From assembly GCA_029556545.1 (NCBI GenBank), contig JAKQEQ010000153.1, forward strand, positions 111,442 to 175,441: a stretch of DNA of 64,000 nucleotides. Reading direction: 5' to 3'. Position 1 is the first letter of the stretch; each line of letters starts with the position of its first letter. The position numbers and the translations under genes are program-made. Shown one piece after another: positions 16,244 to 24,340 of the stretch. This stretch comes from Candidatus Hydrogenedentota bacterium. GTDB lineage: Bacteria; Hydrogenedentota; Hydrogenedentia; Hydrogenedentales; JAGMZX01. The notes under the pieces are model-generated. The model saw only the letters and a list, made by a program, of their open reading frames with translations. It ran no database searches and had not been told where the DNA came from.

Positions 16244-17203
16244 ATGTTCGACATGATCAGTCGCCGGACTTTCCTGCATGGCGCGATGGCGGCCTCGACA
16301 GGCGCGGCAATGGGTTTCGGCTTCGAGGACCGTATCCTGCTTGCGCGCGCCGGCGACACGTCAGCGGAGCGTCCGGTGGGGCCGGAAACGTCCGCCATGC
16401 CACGAGGCAAGATCGGCGATCTCGAAGTGAGCCGCCTCATCTGCGGCGGCAACCTGATCAGCGGCTTCGCGCACAGCCGCGACCTGATTTACGTGTCCAA
16501 ACTCCTGCGAGAGTACTTCACCGACGACAAGGTCCTCGAAACCTTCCAGCGCTGTGAGGAAAGCGGGATCAACACGGCCTTGCTGCGCTTGGACAACGAC
16601 ACGCTGCGCATTCTCGACAAGCATTGGAAGGAGCGCGGCGGCCGGCTGCAATGGATCGCGCAAGTCAAGCCGCGCGAACGAGACCTCTTCACGGACATCG
16701 ACCGCGCGGTGGACCACGGGGCCGCGGCCGTCTACATCCAGGGGGAAACAGGCGACCGCTTCGTTGAACAGGGGTGGACCGACAAACTCGGCGAAACGCT
16801 CGCGCGGATCAAGTCGCACGGCGTGCCCGCCGGGATGGGCGCGCACAAGATCGACGTGCTGCACGCCTGCGTGAACACGGGGATTGCGCCCGATTTCTAC
16901 ATGAAGACCTTCAACGCGAAGAGTTATTGGTCCGCCGGGCCGATGCCGCGCAACGACAGCGTGTGGGAGGAGACGCCCGAGGAAACGACGGCGTTCTTCC
17001 AGGGCTCCAAGGCCCCCTGGATCGCGTTCAAGGTGCTTGGCGCCGGCGCGATTCACCCGCGCGAAGGGTTCCAATACGCCTTCGAGCACGGCGCGGACTT
17101 CATCTGCGTCGGCATGTTCGATTTCCAGGTGCGCGAGGACGCCGCCATCGCCGTCGAGACGCTGGCGTTGCTTGCCGGGCGCGAACGCCCCTGGTGCGCA
17201 TGA
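16244..17203 (+). CDS. Tat-exported aldo/keto reductase-like TIM-barrel protein
   Basis: The N-terminus MFDMISRRTFLHGAMAASTG is a twin-arginine signal (SRRTFL), so the 319-residue protein is exported folded. The mature part starts IGDLEVSRLICGGNLISGFAH, close to the opening of aldo/keto reductases (G-x-x-x-S-x-L-x-x-G-x), and continues as an alternating TIM barrel with CEESGINTALLR and PAGMGAHKIDVLHACVNTG. The catalytic Asp-Tyr-Lys-His set of true reductases is not obvious, so I make no reaction call. The start at 16244 is set by GGGAG 9 bases upstream and by the signal peptide. A four-Cys mini-ORF follows after 3 bp. Confidence 0.72.
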   Translation: MFDMISRRTFLHGAMAASTGAAMGFGFEDRILLARAGDTSAERPVGPETSAMPRGKIGDLEVSRLICGGNLISGFAHSRDLIYVSKLLREYFTDDKVLETFQRCEESGINTALLRLDNDTLRILDKHWKERGGRLQWIAQVKPRERDLFTDIDRAVDHGAAAVYIQGETGDRFVEQGWTDKLGETLARIKSHGVPAGMGAHKIDVLHACVNTGIAPDFYMKTFNAKSYWSAGPMPRNDSVWEETPEETTAFFQGSKAPWIAFKVLGAGAIHPREGFQYAFEHGADFICVGMFDFQVREDAAIAVETLALLAGRERPWCA

Positions 17204-17206
17204 AGC

Positions 17207-17380
17207 ATGAGCACGCCGAACCCTTACGAAGACCGCACCGAGTGCGTGGGCACGTGCATCGTGTGCGACCCGAACTGCCCGGTGCACGAACTCCGCGCGC
17301 GGGAGCGCGCGGCGGGCGAGGCGGCGTTCTCATCTCCGCGACTCAACTGGATTCACGAACCAGACTCCGAGTTGTCCTGA
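17207..17380 (+). CDS. Small four-cysteine protein (57 aa, hypothetical)
   Basis: ATG at 17207, three bases after the stop of the Tat-protein gene, opens a 57-codon frame: MSTPNPYEDRTECVGTCIVC, then DPNCPVHELRARERAAGE and an acidic tail ending SELS. Four cysteines in CxxxCxxCxxxC (residues 13-24) suggest a small zinc or iron-sulfur knuckle. The ORF is too short for length-based gene finding, but the tight spacing suggests translational coupling with the upstream gene. Its last 28 bases overlap the convergent hsp20 gene. I do not recognise a family. Confidence 0.5.
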   Translation: MSTPNPYEDRTECVGTCIVCDPNCPVHELRARERAAGEAAFSSPRLNWIHEPDSELS

Positions 17381-18066
17381 GTCGCGCCCGCCTTCTCGAC
17401 CGTGATGGTGAAGACGCCGTCCTTGTAGCTGGTATCGAGGCTTTCCGGCGCGACCGGGCCCGGCAGCGGGAAACTGCGGCGGAATGTGCCGATGCGCCGC
17501 TCCTGACGCAGATACTCGCCGCGCCGTGACTCCTCCTTCTCCTGCTTGCGCGTGCCCTCGATGGTCAGTGTGTTGTTCTCGATCGATGCTTTGAGGTCCG
17601 TCACGTCCGCGCCCGGCACATCCAGCCGGATGACGTAGCGTCCGTCTTCCTCCTTCACGTCCATCGTGGGTTCGAACGAGAACTCCGTGGCCAGGTCGCC
17701 GAAGCGCGCGCTCTTGCCGAAGCGACCGAAGGCGTCCTCGAACAGCGCGTCGATCCGCTTGCGCATCTCGGACATCTCCTGGAACGGGTCCCACGTGTGC
17801 GGGTCGAACGGCCGCATGTAGAACGGACGCCGCGGCCCGATGCGCGTATCGTCTGGATCTTCCGCCTCGCGGCCTTCCGGTTTGGCGTGGCTTCGCGGGG
17901 TTGTTTGATCGCGGTCGCCGGACGCCTCCTGGTCGGCGGCCTGTCCGACGAGCGCATGCACCCGTTCGTTTAGCCCGAGCAGAAAGAACATCTGCGCCGC
18001 CGCCACGAGCGCAAGCGCCACGACCAGGGCCACCAGGACTTTCTGTGTGCGATTGCTCGATTCCAT
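17353..18066 (-). CDS. Membrane-anchored Hsp20/alpha-crystallin chaperone
   Basis: The C-terminal 110 residues form an alpha-crystallin domain: FEPTMDVKEEDGRYVIRLDV, PGADVTDLKASIENNTLTIE, and SFPLPGPVAPESLDTSYKDG followed by VFTITVEK. The start at 18066 has a perfect AAGGAGG 8 bases upstream. Unlike typical soluble 16-20 kDa family members, this 237-residue protein begins with a single membrane helix (VLVALVVALALVAAAQMFFLL, about 10-30) and an 80-residue hydrophilic linker, so the chaperone domain should be tethered to the membrane, probably on the periplasmic side. No C-terminal IxI/V motif is evident. The gene is convergent with the four-Cys ORF. Confidence 0.9.
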   Translation of the reverse strand: MESSNRTQKVLVALVVALALVAAAQMFFLLGLNERVHALVGQAADQEASGDRDQTTPRSHAKPEGREAEDPDDTRIGPRRPFYMRPFDPHTWDPFQEMSEMRKRIDALFEDAFGRFGKSARFGDLATEFSFEPTMDVKEEDGRYVIRLDVPGADVTDLKASIENNTLTIEGTRKQEKEESRRGEYLRQERRIGTFRRSFPLPGPVAPESLDTSYKDGVFTITVEKAGATQDNSESGS

Positions 18067-18232
18067 AGCGCAAACCTCCTTGCCATTACCTTTTCTTGCC
18101 ATGGATGAAGCAAAATTCGTGCCTCCAATAGCAGATAACTCCGCGAGTCACGAGTCGCTTTGCAGAGTATTCAATCACAGGCACTTGCGCAACGGACTGC
18201 CCCGCGGGACCACCCCGCGCCGCAGCCGGCGT

Positions 18233-18269
18233 ACTGTCGCAAATCGGGCAACTGTCGCAAGACGGGGCA
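18233..18269. repeat. Two-copy tandem repeat
   Basis: ACTGTCGCAAATCGGGCA (18233-18250) is followed directly by ACTGTCGCAAGACGGGGCA (18251-18269). The copies differ at a few positions near their centre. No function is evident. Confidence 0.6.
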
Positions 18270-18354
18270 ACTCTTGTCGTGGCCGGTAATCCCGCTCCAC
18301 GTTCACGGGGGCAGGATGCGCCCGCTCCTATGTCGTCAGGGCGAGGGGATGGGA

Positions 18355-18384
18355 AAGCGCCCCAAGGCCGACCCTGGGGCGCTT
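18355..18384 (-). terminator. Rho-independent-type terminator of the hydrogenase operon
   Basis: Perfect 10-bp arms AAGCGCCCCA (18355-18364) and TGGGGCGCTT (18375-18384) flank a 10-base loop. On the minus strand the stem is followed by TTTCCC, about 25 bases after the hndD stop. The T-tract is short, so confidence is moderate. Confidence 0.6.
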
Positions 18385-18409
18385 GCAGGTGATATGCGTT
18401 TGCGCGCGG

Positions 18410-20182
18410 TCAGACTTTGGCGCGCTCGTGGTAGTGGGTGTGCAGGAGTTCGTGAGACTTCTTGCTGTTGGGCTTTCCGAGAAACTCCTCGTAGATGTGT
18501 TTGATCTCGGGGTTCTCGTGGGACTTGCGGAGCGTCTTGCCCTCGTCTTCCTTGTAGATGGCCTGGATGCGCGCGAGCCGCGTTTCGTTGGTGGTGAAGC
18601 GCGGCTGGCCGCCGCCGCCGATACAGCCGCCGGGGCAGGTCATGATCTCGATGAAGTGGTAGGTCGAGAGCCCTTCGCGGACGCGCTCGATGAGTTGGCG
18701 CGCGTTGCCGAGGCCGTGCGCGACGGCGGTGCGCACCGTGACGCCTTTGAGGAAGGCCCACTCCGGCGTGGTTTCCTCGATAGTGACGGCGGCCTCCTTG
18801 ATGCCTTCAAGCCCGGCGATGGGCTTGACGTGCAGGTCTTCGAAGGGGAACGGCTTGCCGGTCACGATCTCGTAGACGGTGCGCAGGGCCGCCTCCATGA
18901 CGCCGCCGGTGTTCGCGAAGATGTCGGCTGCGCCGGAGGACATGCCGATAGGCGAATCCATCGTATCGTCGGGCAGGCGGTCGAAGTCGATGCCGGCCTG
19001 TTTGATCATGCGGCCGAGTTCGCGCGTGGTGAGGACGTAATCGACGTCCTGGACGCCGCTGGCGTTCATCTCGGGGCGCTGCGCCTCGAATTTCTTCGCG
19101 GTGCAGGGCATGACCGAGACGACGATCATGTCCTCGGGCTTCTTGCCGATCTTCTCGGCGTAGTAGGTCTTGGCGATGGCGCCGAACATCTGCTGCGGGG
19201 ATTTGCACGTCGAGACGTTCGCCAGCATGTCCGGGTAGAAGTACTCGATGAACTTGATCCACCCGGGCGAGCAACTGGTGAACATGGGCAGCGCCACGGG
19301 CTTGCCGTCGACCAGGGCGTTCTTCAGGCGCGTCAACAGCTCGGTGCCTTCTTCGAGAATGGTCAGGTCTGCCGCGAAGTTCGTGTCGAACACGGCGTCG
19401 AAGCCGATTCGGCGCAGGGCCGAGACCATCTTGCCGGTGACGAGCGTGCCGGGCGGATAGCCGAAGCATTCGCCGAGCGCGGCGCGGATGGCGGGGGCCG
19501 TCTGCACGACGACGGTCTTCGTCGGGTCGTCGAGCGCTTCCCACACGTCCTGGATGTGGTCGCGCTCGGTGATCGCGCCGACGGGGCACACTGCGGCGCA
19601 CTGGCCGCACTGGACGCAAACGATGTCGTGCAGGTTCAGGTCAAAGGCCGGGCCGACGACGGTGGCGAAACCGCGATTCTGGGGGAAGATGCCGCCGACG
19701 CCCTGAACCTCGCCGCAGACGGTGACGCAGCGGCGGCAGAGCACGCACTTGCCCGTGTCGCGGATCAGCGCGGGCGTGGAGTCGTCGACGTAGCGCGTGC
19801 TCTTGGCGCCCACGTAAGTGATGTCGTTGATGCCGAGATCGCGGGCGAGCGCCTGGAGTTCGCAGTCGTCGTTGCGCTCGCAGGTCTGGCAGTCGCCCTG
19901 GTGGTCCGACAGGAGCAGTTCGACGACGGTGCGGCGTGCGCCGCGGGCGCGCTTGGTGTTCGTGTGGACGACCATGCCGTCGGCGACCGGCGTGACGCAG
20001 GAGGCGACGAGCGTGCGCGCGCCCTGCACCTCGACGAGGCACACGCGGCACGCGCCGATGGCTTGCACGTCTTTCAGGTAGCATAAGGTCGGCACTTTGA
20101 CGCCCGCCTGTTTTGCGGCGTCGAGAATGGTCGTTCCGGCGGGGACTTCCACCCGGACGTTATCTATGGTTACGGTGGGCAT
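18410..20182 (-). CDS. hndD: [FeFe] hydrogenase catalytic subunit, HndD/HydA type
   Basis: This cytoplasmic hydrogenase oxidises or evolves H2 and exchanges electrons with the HndA-B-C flavin subunits. Its N-terminal modules are a [2Fe-2S] domain (LCYLKDVQAIGACRVCLVEV), a His-ligated [4Fe-4S] site (HQGDCQTCERNDDC), and two [4Fe-4S] sites (CVLCRRCVTVC, CVQCGQCAAVCPV). The H-cluster domain has L1 TSCSPGW (about 303-309), L2 MPCTAKKFE (about 355) and L3 MTCPGGCIGGGGQP (about 510-525). The small-subunit-like tail ends near KHIYEEFLGKPNSKKSHELL. At 590 residues it matches HndD-type enzymes. L1 has Ser where the common TSCCPxW has its second Cys. It is the last gene of the rex-hnd operon. Confidence 0.95.
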   Translation of the reverse strand: MPTVTIDNVRVEVPAGTTILDAAKQAGVKVPTLCYLKDVQAIGACRVCLVEVQGARTLVASCVTPVADGMVVHTNTKRARGARRTVVELLLSDHQGDCQTCERNDDCELQALARDLGINDITYVGAKSTRYVDDSTPALIRDTGKCVLCRRCVTVCGEVQGVGGIFPQNRGFATVVGPAFDLNLHDIVCVQCGQCAAVCPVGAITERDHIQDVWEALDDPTKTVVVQTAPAIRAALGECFGYPPGTLVTGKMVSALRRIGFDAVFDTNFAADLTILEEGTELLTRLKNALVDGKPVALPMFTSCSPGWIKFIEYFYPDMLANVSTCKSPQQMFGAIAKTYYAEKIGKKPEDMIVVSVMPCTAKKFEAQRPEMNASGVQDVDYVLTTRELGRMIKQAGIDFDRLPDDTMDSPIGMSSGAADIFANTGGVMEAALRTVYEIVTGKPFPFEDLHVKPIAGLEGIKEAAVTIEETTPEWAFLKGVTVRTAVAHGLGNARQLIERVREGLSTYHFIEIMTCPGGCIGGGGQPRFTTNETRLARIQAIYKEDEGKTLRKSHENPEIKHIYEEFLGKPNSKKSHELLHTHYHERAKV

Positions 20183-20218
20183 AATTCTCTGTCTCCTCTT
20201 GATACGGTTCGAGCGCGT

Positions 20219-23200
20219 CTAGCGCGCACTCGGGACCATTTCCTCGCGGTAATCGCAACGGAGGCAGCGGCGCGCCTCGCGGACCGCCGTCTCTTCGACA
20301 AAGGCCACTTCGACCTCGTCGAAGTTCATCGCGCGCGCGTCCACGGGGATGAGATTCATGGCGGCGCGCGGCGCTTCCGAGGGATCGGCGTCCGGGTCGA
20401 ACGCGGTGTCGACCTGATAGAGTTCCCGCCAGAAGGCGTGCTCCTCCCCGGTCAGGTACTGGTCGATGCCCACGGCGGCCCGTTCGCCCGCGCCGATGGC
20501 CTGCACGACGGAAGACGGCCCGTCCGAGGCGTCGCCGCCGGCGAACAACCACTCGAGGGAGGTCTGGGCAGTGACTGCGTCGGCCCAGATGTAATTTTTC
20601 GCGTTCAACTTGACCTGCAGGCCGTCCAGGAGCGGCTTCGTCTCCAGCTTCTGGCCGATGGCCGCGATGACCTGGTCCGCGGGCTCGACGAACGTGGCGT
20701 CGCCGCAGACTTCGGGGCGGCGACGTCCGCTGCTGTCGAATTCGCCGAGGGACATGTGGTTGCAGGACACGCCTGCGACCTTGCCCTTTTCGAGCACGAC
20801 CTCCTGCGGCGCGATCAGCGTCTTCAGAAAGACGCCTTCTTTCTCGGCCTCCTCGATTTCCTCGGCCCAGGCGGGCATTTCGGCGCGGGTGCGGCGGTAG
20901 AGGACTGTGACGGTTTCCGCGCCGAGCCGCACGGCCGTGCGCGCGGCGTCGATGGCCGCGTTGCCGCCGCCGATGACGACGACGCGCTTGCCGACCTTCG
21001 CCGTGCCTTGCAGGTTGTACGCGCGCAGGAACTCGATGGCGTCGGTCACGCCGTCCGCTTCTTCGTTCTTGATGCGCAGTCCCGAGCCCTTGGGCGCGCC
21101 CACGCCGAGGAACACGGCTTCGTAGCCCTCGTCGCGGAGTCCCTGAAGCGTGAAATCGCGCCCGAGCGCGCTATTGCACTCGATATCGACGCCCATGCGC
21201 TCGATCATCGTGATTTCGCGTTCGATCTCGGGCCGCGGCAACCGGTAGGACGGGATGGTCTGCACGAGCATGCCACCGGGCTTCGGCGCGGCCTCGAAAA
21301 CCTTCGGCTTGTAGCCCAGCCGCGCGAGGAAGAACGCACAGGACAGGCCCGCGGGACCCGCGCCGACAATCGCCACCTTGCGCTTTGCGTTGTCCGCGTT
21401 CTCGCGGACCTCCGGCAGTTGGACGGTGTCTTCCTGCTCGACCATGAAGCGCTTGATGCCGCGGATGGCCACGGGCGCATCGAGGTTGCAGCGGCGGCAC
21501 TTGGCCTCGCAGGGATGGAAGCATACCCGCGCGCATATGGATGCGAAGGGATTGCGGTCGCGATGGACGCGCAGCGCTTCGGCGAAGCGCTTCTCGCCGA
21601 CGAGCGAGACGAAGCCCGGCACGTAGACGCCCGCGGGGCACGCGCTCATGCACGGCGCGCGCACCAGCGCGGCGCACACGCCCGCCGGGCACCGCTTTTC
21701 GCGGATGTGTACGTCGAACTCGTCGCGGAAGTGGCGGATGGCGGACAGTACCGGGTTCGGCGCGGTCTGGCCGAGCCCACACAGGGAGGCGGCCTTGATC
21801 TGCTCGCCGAGTTCGATGAGCCGCTCGACGTCGCCCTCGACGCCGCGGCCTTCGCAGATGCGCTCGACGATTTCGAGCATGCGCTTGGTGCCGATGCGGC
21901 AGGGGATGCACTTGCCGCACGATTCATCCTGGACGAAATCGAGGAAGAAGCGGGCCATATCGACCATGCAGGTGTCGTCGTCCATGACGATCAGCCCGCC
22001 GGAGCCCATGATGGCGCCGAGTTCCTGTAGGGACTCGTAATCGACGGGGACGTTCAGGTGCTGCTTCGGGATGCAGCCGCCCGAGGGGCCGCCGATTTGG
22101 GCGGCTTTGTATTCCTTGTTGTTCGGAATGCCGCCGCCGATGTCGAAGATGATCTCGCCGAGCGGCGTGCCGACGGGCACCTCGACGAGCCCGGTGTTGT
22201 TCACCGCGCCGGCCAGGGCGAAGACCTTCGTGCCCTTGCTCTTCTCGGTGCCGATCGCGGCGAACCAGGCCGCGCCCTTGAGGATGATCATGGGGATGTT
22301 CGCGTAGGTTTCGACGTTGTTCAGGAGCGTGGGCTTCTCCCAGAGGCCCGCGATGGCGGGGAACGGCGGCCTCGGGCGGGGCTCGCCGCGCTTGCCCTCG
22401 ATGGACCGCATGAGCGCGGTCTCTTCGCCGCAGACGAACGCGCCGGAGCCCATGCGAATTTCGAGGTCGAACGAGAAATCCGTGCCCATGATGTTCTTGC
22501 CGATGAGCCCCAACTCGCGGGCCTGCTCGATCGCGAGGCCGAGGCGCTCGACGGCGAGCGGATACTCGGCGCGCACGTAGACGTAGCCCTCGTCGGAGCC
22601 GATGGCGTAGGCCGCGATGGCCATCGCCTCGATCACGCTGTGGGGGTCGCCTTCGAGCACGCTGCGGTCCATGAACGCGCCGGGGTCGCCCTCGTCCGCG
22701 TTGCACAGCACGTATTTCTTGTCGCCGGGGGCCTTGCGCGTGAAGGACCACTTCATGCCCGTCGAGAACCCGGCGCCGCCACGGCCGCGCAGGCCGGACT
22801 GCTTCACCTCCTCGACGACCTGATCGGCGGTCATCTCGGAGAGCGCCTTGGCCAGCGCCTGGTAGCCGTCCCGCGCGATGTACTCCTCGATGTTTGTCGG
22901 GTCGATGGCCCCGCAATTGCGCAGCACGATCTTTTGTTGCTGCTGGAAGAACTCGATCTCCTGCAGCGCGGGGATGACCTGCTCGGTGGTCGCGGTCTTG
23001 AAATTCAGCCGCTCGACGACGCGCCCCTTGAGCAGGTGCTCCTCGACCAGGTGGTCCGCATCGGCAGGCTTCACGCCTTGGTAGAAGACACCGTCGGGGT
23101 ACACCACGATGACCGGGCCGATGGCGCAGGGGCCGAGACACCCGGTGTGCACGATGTTGATTTCCTTATCCAGACCGTGCTTGCGCAGGGCCTGCTGAAT

Positions 23201-23281
23201 AGCCTCGCTGAGTTCGAGGGCACCGGAGGCCACGCACCCCGCGCCCGCACAAACCAGCACATGGGATCGCACGTAATTCAT
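20219..23281 (-). CDS. hndC: HndC/NuoF-type flavin subunit fused to a GltD/NfnB-like FAD-NAD(P) oxidoreductase
   Basis: This 1020-residue fusion is the NAD(H)-handling flavin subunit of the hydrogenase. In order: a thioredoxin-like [2Fe-2S] domain (Cys 11, 16, 48, 52), the NuoF FMN/NADH domain (GLRGRGGAGFSTGMKW about 163; GAFVCGEETALMRSIEGKRG) and the [4Fe-4S] SLBB tail (SCGKCIPCR about 452). A GltD-like segment follows: cysteine-rich CPAGVCAALVRAPCMSACPA (about 530), FAD-binding VAIVGAGPAGLSCAFFLARL (about 635) and NAD(P)-binding VVVIGGGNAAIDAARTAV (about 763), ending with a Cys pair CLRCDY. Ordinary HndC or HydB ends after the SLBB/ferredoxin part. The added module could offer a second pyridine-nucleotide or ferredoxin site, as in NfnB. 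It is preceded by hndB and followed by hndD. Confidence 0.93.
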   Translation of the reverse strand: MNYVRSHVLVCAGAGCVASGALELSEAIQQALRKHGLDKEINIVHTGCLGPCAIGPVIVVYPDGVFYQGVKPADADHLVEEHLLKGRVVERLNFKTATTEQVIPALQEIEFFQQQQKIVLRNCGAIDPTNIEEYIARDGYQALAKALSEMTADQVVEEVKQSGLRGRGGAGFSTGMKWSFTRKAPGDKKYVLCNADEGDPGAFMDRSVLEGDPHSVIEAMAIAAYAIGSDEGYVYVRAEYPLAVERLGLAIEQARELGLIGKNIMGTDFSFDLEIRMGSGAFVCGEETALMRSIEGKRGEPRPRPPFPAIAGLWEKPTLLNNVETYANIPMIILKGAAWFAAIGTEKSKGTKVFALAGAVNNTGLVEVPVGTPLGEIIFDIGGGIPNNKEYKAAQIGGPSGGCIPKQHLNVPVDYESLQELGAIMGSGGLIVMDDDTCMVDMARFFLDFVQDESCGKCIPCRIGTKRMLEIVERICEGRGVEGDVERLIELGEQIKAASLCGLGQTAPNPVLSAIRHFRDEFDVHIREKRCPAGVCAALVRAPCMSACPAGVYVPGFVSLVGEKRFAEALRVHRDRNPFASICARVCFHPCEAKCRRCNLDAPVAIRGIKRFMVEQEDTVQLPEVRENADNAKRKVAIVGAGPAGLSCAFFLARLGYKPKVFEAAPKPGGMLVQTIPSYRLPRPEIEREITMIERMGVDIECNSALGRDFTLQGLRDEGYEAVFLGVGAPKGSGLRIKNEEADGVTDAIEFLRAYNLQGTAKVGKRVVVIGGGNAAIDAARTAVRLGAETVTVLYRRTRAEMPAWAEEIEEAEKEGVFLKTLIAPQEVVLEKGKVAGVSCNHMSLGEFDSSGRRRPEVCGDATFVEPADQVIAAIGQKLETKPLLDGLQVKLNAKNYIWADAVTAQTSLEWLFAGGDASDGPSSVVQAIGAGERAAVGIDQYLTGEEHAFWRELYQVDTAFDPDADPSEAPRAAMNLIPVDARAMNFDEVEVAFVEETAVREARRCLRCDYREEMVPSAR

Positions 23282-23336
23282 GACTGCTTCGTCTCCTTTA
23301 TCGGTTCGAGCCGCGCCCGGCCCGCCGCCGCCTTGC

Positions 23337-23702
23337 CTAGATCAGGTAGTCCATCACCGGATTGCCCGCCACCACGTGCTGCCGCACGATGGCCCGCACC
23401 CGTTCCTGGTCCAATTTGCCGTACCGGTATTCCTTGCCGTTCTTGTCCGCAATCGTGAGCATGGGCTCGCGGTCGCACAGGCCCGCGCAACCCGCCTGGC
23501 GCAGCGTGGCGTTCTTGACGCTCGCCGCCTCGAGTTCCGCGGCCATGGCGGCGAGAATCTCCCGCGCGCCCGCCGCGATGCCGCACGTGCCCATGTGCAC
23601 CGTGATTTGGATTTCCTTCGGCCCGCCGCGGAGGTCCAGGTTTTCCCGGGCCTTCCCCCGCAACGCGAGCAGGTCCTGAGGGCTTTTGATTTTTTGCAGC
23701 AT
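23337..23702 (-). CDS. hndB: HndB-type [2Fe-2S] ferredoxin-like hydrogenase subunit
   Basis: The 121-residue protein has the thioredoxin-like [2Fe-2S] fold of HndB. The pattern HMGTCGIAAGAREI (Cys about 40) and RQAGCAGLCDREPML (Cys about 72 and 76) supplies cluster ligands, and the protein ends with GNPVMDYLI. The start at 23702 (MLQKIKSPQDL) has GGGAG 8 bases upstream, which is preferred over the GTG at 23717. It sits between hndA and hndC in the same operon. Confidence 0.92.
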   Translation of the reverse strand: MLQKIKSPQDLLALRGKARENLDLRGGPKEIQITVHMGTCGIAAGAREILAAMAAELEAASVKNATLRQAGCAGLCDREPMLTIADKNGKEYRYGKLDQERVRAIVRQHVVAGNPVMDYLI

Positions 23703-23731
23703 GGTTCTTACTCCCACTGTAGGCCGCCCGC

Positions 23732-24256
23732 TCAGCGGGCCGCCGCCTCCGCGTTACGATACTGGTCGAGAATGGCCTGGACGCGCGTGGGCTTGACGCG
23801 CTGGTACACCTGATCGTCGATCATGATGGCCGGCGCCAGGCCGCACGCGCCGAAGCACCGCGCTACTTCGAGGGAGAACTGCCGGTCCTCCGTCGTGCCG
23901 CCCACGTCGACGCCGAGCTTGTCCTTCAGCGCTTCGAGCACGTTCTTGCCGCCCCGCACATAGCAGGCGGTGCCCAGACACACGCGCACCATGTGCTTCC
24001 CCCGTGGCTGGGTCGAGAAGAACGAATAGAATCCCACTACACCGGCGACTTCGCTGTAGGGCTTGCCCAGACCCAGGCTGATCTTCTTCAGCGCGCTCTC
24101 GGGCAGATAGCCGAAGATGGCCTGCGCCATCTGCAGCACCGGGATAAGCGCCCCCGGCTTGTCCTTGTAGTCCGCGATCACGTCGTCGAGACGCGCGAGC
24201 AGTTCCTCCTCGCTCGCCTCTTCCGCGCACGTGCATCCGCATGCCTTGTCGTTCAT
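23732..24256 (-). CDS. hndA: HndA/NuoE-type [2Fe-2S] subunit of the NADH-linked hydrogenase
   Basis: This 174-residue NuoE-like subunit passes electrons between the flavin subunit and the rest of the complex. The [2Fe-2S] ligands are in CLGTACYVRGG (about 92-97) and CFGACGLAP (about 134-138). The helical N-terminal part (LIPVLQMAQAIFGYLPESAL) is canonical. The first residues also carry a CGCTC cluster that is not a usual NuoE feature. The start at 24256 has AAGGAGG 6 bases upstream. It is 84 bp downstream of rex. Confidence 0.95.
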   Translation of the reverse strand: MNDKACGCTCAEEASEEELLARLDDVIADYKDKPGALIPVLQMAQAIFGYLPESALKKISLGLGKPYSEVAGVVGFYSFFSTQPRGKHMVRVCLGTACYVRGGKNVLEALKDKLGVDVGGTTEDRQFSLEVARCFGACGLAPAIMIDDQVYQRVKPTRVQAILDQYRNAEAAAR

Positions 24257-24340
24257 GTACAACCTCCTTGACTTCTCTCCCGGGCGGTCCGGGGACCGCC
24301 CAGTTACGGCCTGACGCCCTTACGGCGCCTGGCCAAGGCT

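Larger units (their letters stand above)
18067..18409. other. Intergenic region between hsp20 and the hydrogenase operon end
   Basis: These 343 bp hold the hsp20 promoter region on the right side of that gene, a short tandem repeat (18233-18269) and a terminator for the minus-strand hydrogenase operon (18355-18384). No gene is supported. Confidence 0.6.
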
